Made by a program: the position numbers and the translations under genes. Source: Halalkalibacillus sediminis (GTDB taxonomy: Bacteria; Bacillota; Bacilli; Bacillales; Alkalibacillaceae). From it: a stretch of 64,000 nucleotides of DNA. Of the stretch, positions 34,518-44,017 are shown piece by piece; positions within the stretch are counted from its first letter, which is position 1; each line of letters begins with the position of its first letter. The stretch spans positions 248,001 to 312,000 of the forward strand of contig NZ_PJNH01000002.1 in assembly GCF_002844535.1 (NCBI RefSeq), read 5' to 3'. The notes beneath the pieces were generated by a model. It did not search any database. It was not told the DNA's origin and saw only the letters and a list, made by a program, of their open reading frames with translations.

Positions 34518-36332
34518 ATAAAATATCATCAAAGATTATCTTTATTAATATTATTAGATTCAGTAATTGTACTCTCAGCTATATACATAAGCTCCTATTT
34601 ACTCTACAGTTCGCCGACACTTACTACAAATATCGTTTTTTTATCATCTATTATTCTAGTTCTAGCGCATCATCTGTTTGCAATTTATCTGAAGCTCTAC
34701 CAAAAAGCATGGGAATACGCAAGCATCGGTGAATTAATCACGATTTTCAATGTCGTCACTTATTCGGTGGTCCTTACAGTGATCGCTCAATACATCTCTT
34801 TCGGAATGGTCATGACAAGGGCTATGGTCATCACGTGGATGCTTCACATTTTGTTGATTGGTGGTTCAAGGTTTGCATGGAGAGTATTCCGAGACCATTA
34901 TTGGAACCCGACACAAGGGAAAAAACGCACACTCATCATAGGTGCGGGTTCTGCAGGTGTCATGGTAGCGAGGCAATTATTCAATAGTATTGATACAGAA
35001 TTGAAACCTATCGCATTCCTTGATGATGATCCTGCGAAAAAGAAGATGCAAATATACGGAGTGTCTGTTGCAGGTAAGATCAAACACCTTGAAAAAGTAG
35101 TCGAAGAGATGAGCATTGAACATATCATCATTGCCATCCCTTCTTTAGATAACAAAAGGCTGAAAGAAATCTTCAGTCATTGTTCAAAGACGAAAGTGAA
35201 AACACAGATCATCCCGATGTTAGAAGATATCGTCACGGGTCGGGTGTCGATGAATGAGGTTCGCGACGTGCAAGTGGAGGACCTACTTGGACGAGACCCA
35301 GTAGAACTAGATATCCAAGGCATATCCGAATATATTACGGAAAACACCGTTCTCATTACGGGTGCTGGTGGTTCGATCGGTTCTGAAATCTGTAGACAAA
35401 TATCAGTTTTCGAGCCTAAACAATTGATTTTACTCGGACACGGTGAGAACAGCATTTATCAAATCGAGAGAGAGCTTCGAGGACGCTACCAGAATCGTTT
35501 CGAAATTATCCCGATTATAGCTGATGTACAAGACCGAAAGCGCATTTTCGAAGTCATGGAAACGTACCAACCACACGTCGTTTATCACGCAGCAGCACAT
35601 AAACACGTTCCATTGATGGAGTACAACCCGATGGAAGCTGTAAAGAACAATATCTTTGGAACAAAGAATGTGGCAGAAGCAGCGAAAGCTATTGAAGTCA
35701 ACACATTCGTGCTCGTCTCCACAGATAAAGCAGTTAACCCAACGAACGTTATGGGGGCGACTAAACGAATTGCAGAAATGGTAATACAAAGTTTGGCACA
35801 AGATTCCAAAACTAAGTTCTTAGCGGTTCGATTCGGCAACGTCCTTGGAAGTCGAGGAAGTGTAATCCCGCTGTTTAAAGAACAGATCAAGATTGGTGGC
35901 CCGGTAACGGTTACCCACCCTGAAATGACACGTTATTTCATGACTATTCCAGAAGCCAGTCGATTGGTGGTTCAGTCAGGACCCCTAGCTCGTGGAGGAG
36001 AAATATTTGTGCTTGATATGGGGGAACCAGTTAAAATAGTGGACTTGGCAACTAATCTAATTAAGTTATCAGGTCATTCGTTAGACGATATTGAAATCGA
36101 GTATTCAGGTATACGCCCTGGAGAAAAAATGTACGAGGAATTACTCGGTGACGATGAAATTATGAAGAAACAAGTCTTCCCTAAGATCCATATCGGTAAG
36201 TCTACATTCGATGAATTTCAAGGCATATTAGATGAGGTCAATTCTTTACCTAAAATAGAGCAAAATAGATTGAAAGAGCACTTATTCAAATTAATATCAA
36301 CAGAACATAAACAGGCAAAAGAAACAGTATAA
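34518..36332 (+). CDS. epsC: UDP-N-acetylglucosamine 4,6-dehydratase (EpsC/WbpM/FlaA1 type), apparent AUA start
   Basis: The open frame from 34518 gives 604 residues, the normal EpsC length (about 600). Four membrane helices are followed by a CoA-binding-like Rossmann domain (TLIIGAGSAGVMVARQLF, about residue 135) and the dehydratase domain (VLITGAGGSIGSEICRQI, VSTDKAVNPTNVMGATKR, RPGEKMYEELLGDDE). It makes the 4-keto-6-deoxy sugar for N,N'-diacetylbacillosamine. The only codon suitably placed after AAAGGAGTG (34502-34510) is ATA at 34518; the frame is closed by TGA at 34509 and has no ATG, GTG or TTG until GTG at 34767, inside the membrane region. So it either uses AUA or has lost its ATG by one change. 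A truncated product from 34767 would lack the first membrane helices. Confidence 0.85.
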   Translation: MKYHQRLSLLILLDSVIVLSAIYISSYLLYSSPTLTTNIVFLSSIILVLAHHLFAIYLKLYQKAWEYASIGELITIFNVVTYSVVLTVIAQYISFGMVMTRAMVITWMLHILLIGGSRFAWRVFRDHYWNPTQGKKRTLIIGAGSAGVMVARQLFNSIDTELKPIAFLDDDPAKKKMQIYGVSVAGKIKHLEKVVEEMSIEHIIIAIPSLDNKRLKEIFSHCSKTKVKTQIIPMLEDIVTGRVSMNEVRDVQVEDLLGRDPVELDIQGISEYITENTVLITGAGGSIGSEICRQISVFEPKQLILLGHGENSIYQIERELRGRYQNRFEIIPIIADVQDRKRIFEVMETYQPHVVYHAAAHKHVPLMEYNPMEAVKNNIFGTKNVAEAAKAIEVNTFVLVSTDKAVNPTNVMGATKRIAEMVIQSLAQDSKTKFLAVRFGNVLGSRGSVIPLFKEQIKIGGPVTVTHPEMTRYFMTIPEASRLVVQSGPLARGGEIFVLDMGEPVKIVDLATNLIKLSGHSLDDIEIEYSGIRPGEKMYEELLGDDEIMKKQVFPKIHIGKSTFDEFQGILDEVNSLPKIEQNRLKEHLFKLISTEHKQAKETV

Positions 36333-36341
36333 TGAATTACT

Positions 36342-36990
36342 TTTGGACATCGAGGTAAACCACTTAAACATGGGGAAAGATACCTTTATCAAAAAAGGAA
36401 GTTCGATAATTTGAAACACGTACAACAATCTTCTGATATAAGCGTCCATTACATTTGTCAGAAAGAACCAGAAGGGTTAGGGCATGCAGTATGGTGCCCA
36501 CGTAAATTCATCGGGGGGACACCGTTCCGTTTGCGGTATTACTTGGTGATGATATTCTAAGAGCGGATAAACCGGACCTTAAACAATTAATTGAATAGTA
36601 TGAACGACACGGGGAAATTGTCGTTAGTGTGCAATCGGTTGCGAAGGGAGAAACGGACCGTTATAGAATCATAGATCCATTGAGCAGGATGGCGTGTTTT
36701 GTAAGATAAAAATTTTTGTTGAAATGCCAAAGCTAATCAAGCCATTATGGAATGATATGTTTTTAACTCTGAAATCATGGTTTAGAGTACCAGAAAATTG
36801 GTACAAGATATAAATTCGGTTCAAGGATGCATTTCAAATGTTGAGCGGTATACAAGAAGTCTTTGAGTATGACTTTGAAGGTCGCTGTTATGATGTAGGA
36901 GGATATAAAACCAACGCTTGAAATGGTTTTGTAATGAGAAGACTTACTAAGCGACATGCTGGAGTACATGAGAACTATTTTAGAAAAAGA
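36342..36990 (+). pseudogene. galU: decayed UTP-glucose-1-phosphate uridylyltransferase
   Basis: Read across changing frames the DNA gives VHYICQKEPEGLGHAVWCPR, KFIGG, an LLGDDILRADKPDLKQLIE segment, VSVQSVAKGETDRYRIIDPL, AFQMLSGIQEVFEYDFEG and RCYDVGG. This is the order of motifs in GalU/GtaB enzymes. Frameshifts and stops occur throughout and the N-terminal glucose-1-phosphate site is missing. It lies between the epsC-like and epsN-like genes and fills the whole gap of about 720 bases. Loss of this copy means UDP-glucose, if needed, comes from elsewhere. Confidence 0.85.
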
Positions 36991-37055
36991 AGTGATACGT
37001 TTGCTTCAAAATTTAATATAATAATGAGGATTTAATTGGGGAAGGAATTTTAATA

Positions 37056-38171
37056 ATGGCAGATCGAATTTTTCTTTCATCGCCACATATGAGTGATGAA
37101 GGTTATGAAATGGAATATGTTAAAGAAGCTTTTGATACGAACTGGATTGCCCCACTTGGGGAAAACGTAAATGGGTTCGAAAGAGAATTATCAGAAAAGG
37201 TTGGTTCTAAGGCAGCGGCAGCGCTTTCTTCCGGAACAGCAGCAATCCATCTAGCATTGAGAGCCGCAGGAGTTAGTGATAACGACCAAGTATTCTGCCC
37301 AACCCTTACATTCTCAGCTACAGCTAACCCAATCATTTACCAGAATGCTAAACCTGTTTTTATAGATAGTGATTATGAAACGTGGAACATGTGCCCTAAA
37401 GCTTTAGAAAAAGCGTTTCAATTGTATCCAGAAGTTAAGGCAGTAATTGTGGTACACCTCTATGGTTTGTCAGCTGATATGGATAAAATAGTAGAACTCT
37501 GTAAGAAGTATAATGTTGTTTTAATAGAGGATGCTGCAGAAAGTTTGGGTACTTACTATAATGGTAAGCATACTGGGACTTTTGGTGATTATGGCGTATT
37601 CTCTTTTAATGGAAATAAAATTATCACTTCTTCTGGGGGTGGTATGCTAGTTTCTAATAATGAAGATAAAATTGCAAAAGCTAGATTTTGGGCTACTCAA
37701 TCCAGAGATCAAGCAAGGCATTATCAACATAGCGAATTAGGGTTTAATTATCGTATGAGCAATGTGATTGCTGGGATTGGCAGAGGACAACTAAAAGTGT
37801 TAAATCAAAGAGTTGAGAAGAAGAGGTGTATTTTTGAATTCTATAAAAGAGAACTCAGTGAGCTTGAGGGTGTTGAGTTCATGCCAAGTAATGACTGGGA
37901 TGCACCGAATTATTGGTTAAGCTCGATGACTTTGACGGGCAAGATAAGGCCAATTGACATTATGGAGGCTCTTGAGAAAGAGAATATTGAGTCAAGGCCA
38001 GTATGGAAGCCGATGCATATGCAACCATTCTTTGAGAAATATGATTTCGTTGGTACTTGTATATCGGAGAAGTTGTTTGAGAATGGTGTATGTTTGCCAT
38101 CTGACACAAAGATGACCACTGAGGATTTGGAGAGAGTTGTAAAGATTATTAAAGGGTTGTGGTTGAAATAA
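37056..38171 (+). CDS. epsN: PLP-dependent UDP-4-keto-sugar aminotransferase (EpsN/PglE type)
   Basis: A 371-residue DegT/DnrJ/EryC1/StrS aminotransferase: LSSPHMSDEGYEMEYVKEAF and TNWIAPLGENV at the start, SSGTAAIHLALRAAGV (phosphate site), DAAESLGTYYNGKHTG, and FSFNGNKIITSSGGGMLV with the PLP lysine. It converts the 4-keto sugar made by EpsC into a 4-amino sugar. The ribosome site is GGGGAAGG. It overlaps the next gene by 13 bases, forming a coupled set with the sugar transferase and acetyltransferase. Confidence 0.92.
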   Translation: MADRIFLSSPHMSDEGYEMEYVKEAFDTNWIAPLGENVNGFERELSEKVGSKAAAALSSGTAAIHLALRAAGVSDNDQVFCPTLTFSATANPIIYQNAKPVFIDSDYETWNMCPKALEKAFQLYPEVKAVIVVHLYGLSADMDKIVELCKKYNVVLIEDAAESLGTYYNGKHTGTFGDYGVFSFNGNKIITSSGGGMLVSNNEDKIAKARFWATQSRDQARHYQHSELGFNYRMSNVIAGIGRGQLKVLNQRVEKKRCIFEFYKRELSELEGVEFMPSNDWDAPNYWLSSMTLTGKIRPIDIMEALEKENIESRPVWKPMHMQPFFEKYDFVGTCISEKLFENGVCLPSDTKMTTEDLERVVKIIKGLWLK

Positions 38172-38815
38172 TACAAAATTCTAAAGATGGTATTTATAGA
38201 AGATTTTTAAAAAGACTAATGGATTTCACACTTTCTTTAATCGCTATTATCACACTTAGTCCAGTCCTTTTGATAATGGCTATTCTTGTAAGGATTAATA
38301 TTGGTAGCCCAGTGCTATTTAAGCAAAAAAGACCAGGGCTAAATGAGAATATCTTTATGATGTATAAATTTAGAACGATGACGGATGAAAGGGATGGGAA
38401 TGGAGATTTACTTCCTGACAGTCTTAGGTTAACGCGGTTTGGAAGGTTCCTACGTTCCACATCGCTAGATGAATCTCCGGAGCTTTTTAATATTCTTAAG
38501 GGTGATATGTCTATTATAGGACCAAGGCCATTATTGGTTCAGTACCTTCCTCTTTATAATGAGCATCAAAAACGACGTCATGAGGTTAGACCAGGTTTAT
38601 CTGGCTTGGCTCAAGTGAGCGGTAGGAATGCTATTAGTTGGGAAGAAAAATTTAATCTCGATGTAAAATATGTTGATAGTGTCAGTTTTATTGGAGATTG
38701 GAAGATTATTCTTATAACTATGAAAAAGGTTTTTGTTAGAGAAGGAATTAACTCAGTGACTACGGCAACAATGGAGCCGTTTAAGGGAAGTAAAAAGGAA
38801 AGAATAGAACCATGA
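38159..38815 (+). CDS. epsL: initiating phosphoglycosyl transferase (EpsL/PglC type)
   Basis: A 218-residue monotopic phosphoglycosyl transferase. It has a single N-terminal re-entrant hydrophobic segment (about residues 19-42) and catalytic features MYKFRTMTDERDGNGDLLPD, LRSTSLDESPELFNILKGD with the D-E dyad, MSIIGPRPLLVQYLP and RHEVRPGLSGLAQVSGRN. It transfers a sugar phosphate, probably diacetylbacillosamine-1-P, to undecaprenyl phosphate and so starts the repeat unit. The start is GTG inside the previous gene; it overlaps the next by 4 bases. Confidence 0.93.
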   Translation: MVEIIQNSKDGIYRRFLKRLMDFTLSLIAIITLSPVLLIMAILVRINIGSPVLFKQKRPGLNENIFMMYKFRTMTDERDGNGDLLPDSLRLTRFGRFLRSTSLDESPELFNILKGDMSIIGPRPLLVQYLPLYNEHQKRRHEVRPGLSGLAQVSGRNAISWEEKFNLDVKYVDSVSFIGDWKIILITMKKVFVREGINSVTTATMEPFKGSKKERIEP

Positions 38816-39432
38816 AAAACAAACTTCTTATTATTGGTGCTAGTGGACATGGTAAAGTTGTAGCTGATATCGCATTGAAAATGAATAAATGGCAGAGTAT
38901 TGCTTTTTTAGATGATGACGAAAATGTCAAATCATCAATGGGATTAGAAATTGTTGGAAAGTCTAATGAAACTATTAAATATATAAATGATTACGACATT
39001 TTTGTAGCTATTGGGAATAACGAAACCCGTAAAAAAGTTCAAGAAAGGCTTGAAGAGGAAGGTGCTAAAATACCCACATTAATTCACCCAAATGCAGTAC
39101 TTGGAGAAAAAGTAGAAGTTGCATCTGGAACTGTGGTCATGGCCGGTGTAGTGATTAATTGCTGTACCAAAATTGAAAAAGGATGCATTATCAATACGGG
39201 GTCTACGTTAGATCATGATAATATAATTGAGGAATTCGTTCATATATCACCTGGTGCCCATTTAGCTGGGACGGTGAGAGTTGGTAAAAAGTCTTGGTTA
39301 GGTATTGGTAGCGTGATAAGTAATAATGTCGATATCGCTAGCAGTTGTATGTTTGGTGCAGGAGCCGTAGTCATTAGAGATATAAATGATTCTGGAACTT
39401 ATACAGGTATTCCAGCAGAAAAGGTAGATTAA
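38812..39432 (+). CDS. epsM: UDP-amino-sugar N-acetyltransferase (EpsM/PglD type)
   Basis: A 206-residue two-part protein: an N-terminal Rossmann-like sugar-binding domain (LLIIGASGHGKVVADIA) and a left-handed beta-helix acyltransferase with hexapeptide repeats, including GSTLDHDNIIEEFVHISPGA and the catalytic-type histidine in LDHD. It acetylates the 4-amino group to give UDP-N,N'-diacetylbacillosamine. It overlaps the transferase gene through ATGA, so translation is coupled. Confidence 0.93.
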   Translation: MKNKLLIIGASGHGKVVADIALKMNKWQSIAFLDDDENVKSSMGLEIVGKSNETIKYINDYDIFVAIGNNETRKKVQERLEEEGAKIPTLIHPNAVLGEKVEVASGTVVMAGVVINCCTKIEKGCIINTGSTLDHDNIIEEFVHISPGAHLAGTVRVGKKSWLGIGSVISNNVDIASSCMFGAGAVVIRDINDSGTYTGIPAEKVD

Positions 39433-39466
39433 TAAAAAAAATGGATGCGTTTGAGGTGGGTTCAGG

Positions 39467-40729
39467 GTGAAGAAAAAAAATATTTGGTTATGGAATCACT
39501 ACGCAACTGATATGTATAAAAATCGTGGCGGGCGTCATTATTGGTTTGCGGAGAACTTAATTAAACAAGGATATAAAGTTACTGTATTTTGTGCAAACAC
39601 ATTTCACAATAATTTAGATAGTATTGATACTGGAAAAAGGAAATATACTACCGATATTGTTGATAATATCCCGTTTGTGTTTGTAAGGACTACAACTGCT
39701 CTTGGAAATGGATTTGATAGACTTAAAAATATGAGTCTTTTTTATTTTAATTTGTTTTCAGTGGCAAAAGAATATGAAAAGTCATGTGGAAAACCAGATG
39801 TCATTCTTGCCTCCAGCGTACATCCCCTCACGATGGTTGCAGGGATACAAATAGCTAAAAAACTTGGCATTCCTTGTATCTGTGAAATACGAGATTTATG
39901 GCCGGAAGCTATTTTCGCCTTTAACAAAGCAAAAGAAAAAAGTCTACTAGGACGTGGGCTTAAAGCAGGTGAACACTGGATTTACAAAAAATCAGATGCT
40001 ATAATTTTTACAAAAGAGGGAGATACCGATTATATAAAAGAAAAGAAATGGAATACAGAACAAGGTGGAAGTGTAAACCTTGAAAAATGTTACTATATTA
40101 ATAATGGTGTAGATATAGAATCCTTTGAAAAATTAGCTTCTGAAAATAACTTAAATGATCCGGATTTAAAATATGATAAGTTCAATGTAGTTTATGTTGG
40201 AGCTATTCGCCCAGTCAATAATGTAGCTAACCTTCTTGATGCTGCTTCAATATTGAAAGGCGAAAAAGATATCCAGTTTTTAATATATGGTGATGGTAAT
40301 CAAAAGAATATGTTAGAAGAAAGAGTTATTGAGGAGAACCTGACTAATGTAAAGTTAAAAGGTTTTGTGAATAAAAGTTTAATACCGAATATACTGAGTA
40401 AATCATCTGTTAATATCCTTAATTATTCACAGACTCAGTATAACTGGACTAGGGGAAATAGCTCAAATAAATTATTTGAGTATATGGCTTCAGGGAAGCC
40501 GATTATTTCCACTGTAAAAATGGGTTATTCAATACTAGATAAATACAAATGTGGAATAGAACTTGAAAACAGTACACCTCAAGAATTGGCTAATGCAATT
40601 TTACAGATTAAAAAAAGTTCAGAGGAACAGTATGAATTGATGGCGAAAAACGCAAAAAAAGGTGCAGAAGATTTTGATTTTAAGTATTTAACAACAAAAT
40701 TAATTAATGTTATTGAAAGTGTTAAATAA
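39467..40729 (+). CDS. glycosyltransferase family 4 (WbuB-like)
   Basis: A 420-residue GT-B enzyme. The start NIWLWNHYATDMYKNRGGRH, then CEIRDLWPEAIFAFNKA, VVYVGAIRPVNNVANLLDAA and SSNKLFEYMASGKPIIST are typical of the WbuB-like GT4 group that often adds the second sugar in O-antigen or exopolysaccharide units. The start is GTG with GAGGTGG upstream. It is the first glycosyltransferase after the bacillosamine set. Confidence 0.88.
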   Translation: MKKKNIWLWNHYATDMYKNRGGRHYWFAENLIKQGYKVTVFCANTFHNNLDSIDTGKRKYTTDIVDNIPFVFVRTTTALGNGFDRLKNMSLFYFNLFSVAKEYEKSCGKPDVILASSVHPLTMVAGIQIAKKLGIPCICEIRDLWPEAIFAFNKAKEKSLLGRGLKAGEHWIYKKSDAIIFTKEGDTDYIKEKKWNTEQGGSVNLEKCYYINNGVDIESFEKLASENNLNDPDLKYDKFNVVYVGAIRPVNNVANLLDAASILKGEKDIQFLIYGDGNQKNMLEERVIEENLTNVKLKGFVNKSLIPNILSKSSVNILNYSQTQYNWTRGNSSNKLFEYMASGKPIISTVKMGYSILDKYKCGIELENSTPQELANAILQIKKSSEEQYELMAKNAKKGAEDFDFKYLTTKLINVIESVK

Positions 40730-40751
40730 TTATAGAAATTGAGGTATTGCA

Positions 40752-42656
40752 ATGATTAAAGCACTAATAAATGAATATGGGTTGTCGTGGCTCATTAATC
40801 GCTCACTTTATTCAGCAAAGCTGAAAATGTTGAGAGCAATACCAACCAGTGATAGATTGTTTGAAAAAAGAGTCAATGTTAATAGGGTTAATATTTTTGA
40901 TTTGAATGTAATGTGGATTGAAGAATTCATAAGAGGACTTTCAAGTGAAAAGAAAAAAGAAATTGAATCGATTGCTGACAAGGCTTTGATTGGAAAAATT
41001 ATGGGTTTTTCTTCAGTTGAGCTGGACTATGGAAATCCGATCAACTGGCATATAAATCCAATAACAAAATTTGAGGTTAGTAAAGCATTAAAATGGTATC
41101 AAATTCCTGACTTTGACCCTCAGCGTGGAGATATTAAAGTGGTTTGGGAAGCATCACGCTTTACACATTTTTTCTATTTTACAAGAGCTTTTATGATAAC
41201 TAAGAATACAAAGTATTATGACGGATTTTCACAACAACTTGAAAGTTGGTTGCAGAATAATAGTTATTCGTTTGGGTCGCATTATAAATGTGGTCAAGAG
41301 GCAACATTAAGAATGATTAATGCAATAATAGCGTTTGAAATTTTCAAGTCTTATAAATTAACATCGAAAAAAGATGAATTAAACATAAAGAAACTTATAG
41401 AAGGTAGTTATAAAAAAGTCCTTTCAAATTTTTTCTATGCCCATAAGTGTATAAAAAACAATCACACACTTACAGAAATAGTGGGTCTAATAATTGGTGC
41501 ATGGAGTTGTAATGATCAAAAACGATTAAAAAAAGCGTACGAATTGTTAGATAAAGAGATTCAAAAACAATTCCTTTCTGATGGTGGTTATATTCAATAT
41601 TCATTTAATTATCAAAGGTTTGCCCTTCAAATTTTAGAGTTAGTGATGAAAATTAGTGAAAAAACGCAATTAGCCATTTCAGATAGAAGTAAAAGTTTAA
41701 TAAGAAACAGTGCTACTTTGATGTATCAAATGCAAGATGAATCAGGAGATGTACCTAATTTTGGCTCTAATGATGGAGCACTGATATTCCCTGTAACCAC
41801 TTGTGGGTATAGAGATTTTAGAGCTGTAGTTAATACGATTTTTGTATTGGTTGATAGCAAGAGAGTATACAATCCTGGAGATTATGATGAAGAGCTGCTC
41901 TGGTTTGGAGATAAAAGACTAGAAGAAATACCGGTATCCATAATGGAGAAAGAATCCTCGGCATTTAATGCATCAGGATTTTATTCATTACGTACAGACA
42001 CTAGTTTTATAATGACAGCCCTACAAAATTTTAATACTCGGCCAGCACAGATGGATCAGTTTCATATAGACCTTTGGCATAAAGGAAAAAATATTTTTTG
42101 CGATAGTGGGACATATTCCTATGCAACAGATATTGGGAAAGAGATGGCTTTAACAGCTGCACATAATACAGTTAAGGTCGATGGAAAGGAACAAATGAAA
42201 AAGTTTGGTCCTTTCCTTATATATGATTGGACTAAACGTAAATATGCCCTTTTAAGTAATGGTTTATTCAAAGGGAAAATGGTGTCTCAAAACGGTTATG
42301 AACATACAAGGCATATTGAAAAAAACGAGCAAGGATTTATTATTCTAGATGAAATATCAAGTGAAGGTGAACATTGTGAATTTTTTTTCCATACCCCATG
42401 CGAAGTAAAAAGAATCGAAAATGGTTTTGAACTATTTGATAAAGATAAGCTGATTTGCTTCGTTTCTATAGATGGAGATGCAGATATGGATGTGGAGTTT
42501 AAAAAATCCTATAGAAGCTTATTTTACCTTAACAGAGAAGAGATTAATTGTGTGATTATTAGAGGTTCACTAAACAAAAAATGCAATATTCAATTTAACA
42601 TTCGATTGAAAAATTTAAATACGAATGGTGAAGTAGAAGGGGCGAATACTAAATGA
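40752..42656 (+). CDS. heparinase II/III-family protein without signal peptide
   Basis: A 634-residue protein. The helical toroid part (about 60-350) contains FGSHYKCGQEATLRMINAII, CIKNNHTLTEIVGLI and DGGYIQYSFNYQRFALQILE, followed by DESGDVPNFGSNDGALIFP. The beta-sandwich part (about 400-634) contains MDQFHIDLWHKGKNIFCDSG, TAAHNTVKVDGKEQ and the lyase-like N/H/Y positions. Enzymes of this fold cleave uronic-acid polysaccharides. No signal peptide is seen, so the protein looks cytosolic, which is odd for a degradative lyase. It overlaps the UDP-sugar dehydrogenase gene by 4 bases, tying it to uronic acid supply. Its role in synthesis is not established. Confidence 0.85.
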   Translation: MIKALINEYGLSWLINRSLYSAKLKMLRAIPTSDRLFEKRVNVNRVNIFDLNVMWIEEFIRGLSSEKKKEIESIADKALIGKIMGFSSVELDYGNPINWHINPITKFEVSKALKWYQIPDFDPQRGDIKVVWEASRFTHFFYFTRAFMITKNTKYYDGFSQQLESWLQNNSYSFGSHYKCGQEATLRMINAIIAFEIFKSYKLTSKKDELNIKKLIEGSYKKVLSNFFYAHKCIKNNHTLTEIVGLIIGAWSCNDQKRLKKAYELLDKEIQKQFLSDGGYIQYSFNYQRFALQILELVMKISEKTQLAISDRSKSLIRNSATLMYQMQDESGDVPNFGSNDGALIFPVTTCGYRDFRAVVNTIFVLVDSKRVYNPGDYDEELLWFGDKRLEEIPVSIMEKESSAFNASGFYSLRTDTSFIMTALQNFNTRPAQMDQFHIDLWHKGKNIFCDSGTYSYATDIGKEMALTAAHNTVKVDGKEQMKKFGPFLIYDWTKRKYALLSNGLFKGKMVSQNGYEHTRHIEKNEQGFIILDEISSEGEHCEFFFHTPCEVKRIENGFELFDKDKLICFVSIDGDADMDVEFKKSYRSLFYLNREEINCVIIRGSLNKKCNIQFNIRLKNLNTNGEVEGANTK

Positions 42657-43873
42657 TTAATATTGTTGGACTTGGCTATATTGGTTTACCGACAGCTCTC
42701 ATGTTTGCAAAAAGTGGAATTAAGGTAATAGGAACTGATTACAATGCAAATTTAGTAGACACATTGAACGATGGAAAATTAACTTTTGAAGAAAATGGAT
42801 TAGAAGAACTTTTTCAAGAAGCACGTTCTAAGGGCATTGAGTTTTCAACAAAATATCAAAAGACACATACATATATTCTTGCAGTTCCAACTCCATATAT
42901 AAAAAATAGTAAAAAACTCGATCCCAAGTATGTTATTTCAGCAATAAGTAGTGTCCTCGATGTTTGTGAAAAAGGTGCAGTAATAATTATTGAATCGACC
43001 ATATCACCAGGTACAGTTGATAAGCATATTCGACCATATATAGAAAAGAGAGGCCACATTATTGGAAGCGATATACATTTGATGCATGCTCCTGAGAGGA
43101 TTATTCCGGGGAATATGATTTACGAACTTGAAAACAATTCAAGGACCATTGGGGCGGATAATTTAGAAATAGGTGAAAAAGTAAAGGGTTATTACTCGAG
43201 CTTCTGTAAAGCAGATATCGTTGTAACTGATATTAGGTCAGCTGAAATGTCTAAAGTTGTAGAAAATACTTATAGAGATATCAATATTGCATTTGCTAAT
43301 GAATTAGCTAAAATATGTCGAACTGATAATATGGATGTCTATGAAATTATCAAAACTGCTAATATGCACCCAAGAGTAGATATACTACAGCCAGGACCAG
43401 GGGTGGGGGGGCATTGTATTTCGGTAGATCCATGGTTCTTAGTTGGAGACTATCCGGATCTAACAAACCTTATTTTAACAGCAAGAAAAATAAATGATTC
43501 TATGCCAAGACATGTACTGGGACGTATTAGAGATATTATGAGAGAGCATGGTATTAAGGATATATCAAAAGTAGGCCTTTATGGATTAGCGTATAAAGAA
43601 AATGTTGATGATACAAGGGAGAGTCCATCACTTCAACTACTAGAAAGAATGGACGAGCATTTGGCTTTTGGCGTTAAAGTGTTTGATCCATTCGTAAAGG
43701 AAAGAATGGTAGATCACCAGTTTATGAATTTTGAGGATTTTATAAATGAAATAGAGATAGTTGTTGTCATGGTAGGGCATGATCATATCAAAAATAATAT
43801 GGATCTCATTAAGAACAAACTTGTACTTGATACTAAGAATATATGTACTATTGACGCCGCGTATAAATTGTAA
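42653..43873 (+). CDS. wecC: UDP-N-acetyl-D-mannosamine dehydrogenase
   Basis: A 406-residue NAD-dependent UDP-sugar 6-dehydrogenase: nucleotide-binding IVGLGYIGLPTALMFAKSG, VVENTYRDINIAFANELAKI, and GPGVGGHCISVDPWFLVGDY with the catalytic cysteine. The 'TYRDINIAFANELA' and 'GPGVGGHCI.VDPWF' forms fit WecC, which makes UDP-ManNAcA. UDP-ManNAc would come from an epimerase outside the window, shared with TagA. It begins inside the previous stop (ATGA overlap). Confidence 0.9.
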   Translation: MINIVGLGYIGLPTALMFAKSGIKVIGTDYNANLVDTLNDGKLTFEENGLEELFQEARSKGIEFSTKYQKTHTYILAVPTPYIKNSKKLDPKYVISAISSVLDVCEKGAVIIIESTISPGTVDKHIRPYIEKRGHIIGSDIHLMHAPERIIPGNMIYELENNSRTIGADNLEIGEKVKGYYSSFCKADIVVTDIRSAEMSKVVENTYRDINIAFANELAKICRTDNMDVYEIIKTANMHPRVDILQPGPGVGGHCISVDPWFLVGDYPDLTNLILTARKINDSMPRHVLGRIRDIMREHGIKDISKVGLYGLAYKENVDDTRESPSLQLLERMDEHLAFGVKVFDPFVKERMVDHQFMNFEDFINEIEIVVVMVGHDHIKNNMDLIKNKLVLDTKNICTIDAAYKL

Positions 43874-44017
43874 AATGAATAATATAATCATTAGATCATT
43901 GATAATTGGAATGCTTTTAAATGGGCTAAATGTAGTCTAAAAGATAAGCTTTTCATGAAAATTTATAACGAAGAATTTATTCTATTTAGTGACTATAGTT
44001 CCTAAAGTGTTTAGTAG

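Noticed and set aside
34322-34532. Reverse-strand small frames in the leader of the exopolysaccharide locus
   Set aside because: They overlap the promoter and leader terminator and have low-complexity composition; no ribosome site was seen.
35430-35801. 123-residue reverse-strand frame inside the epsC-like gene
   Set aside because: It lies wholly opposite a well-supported dehydratase gene, has no ribosome site and resembles no family; it is a shadow frame.
40752-42656. Heparinase-like protein as a secreted nutrient-scavenging lyase
   Set aside because: No signal peptide is visible and the gene is embedded in a biosynthetic locus.
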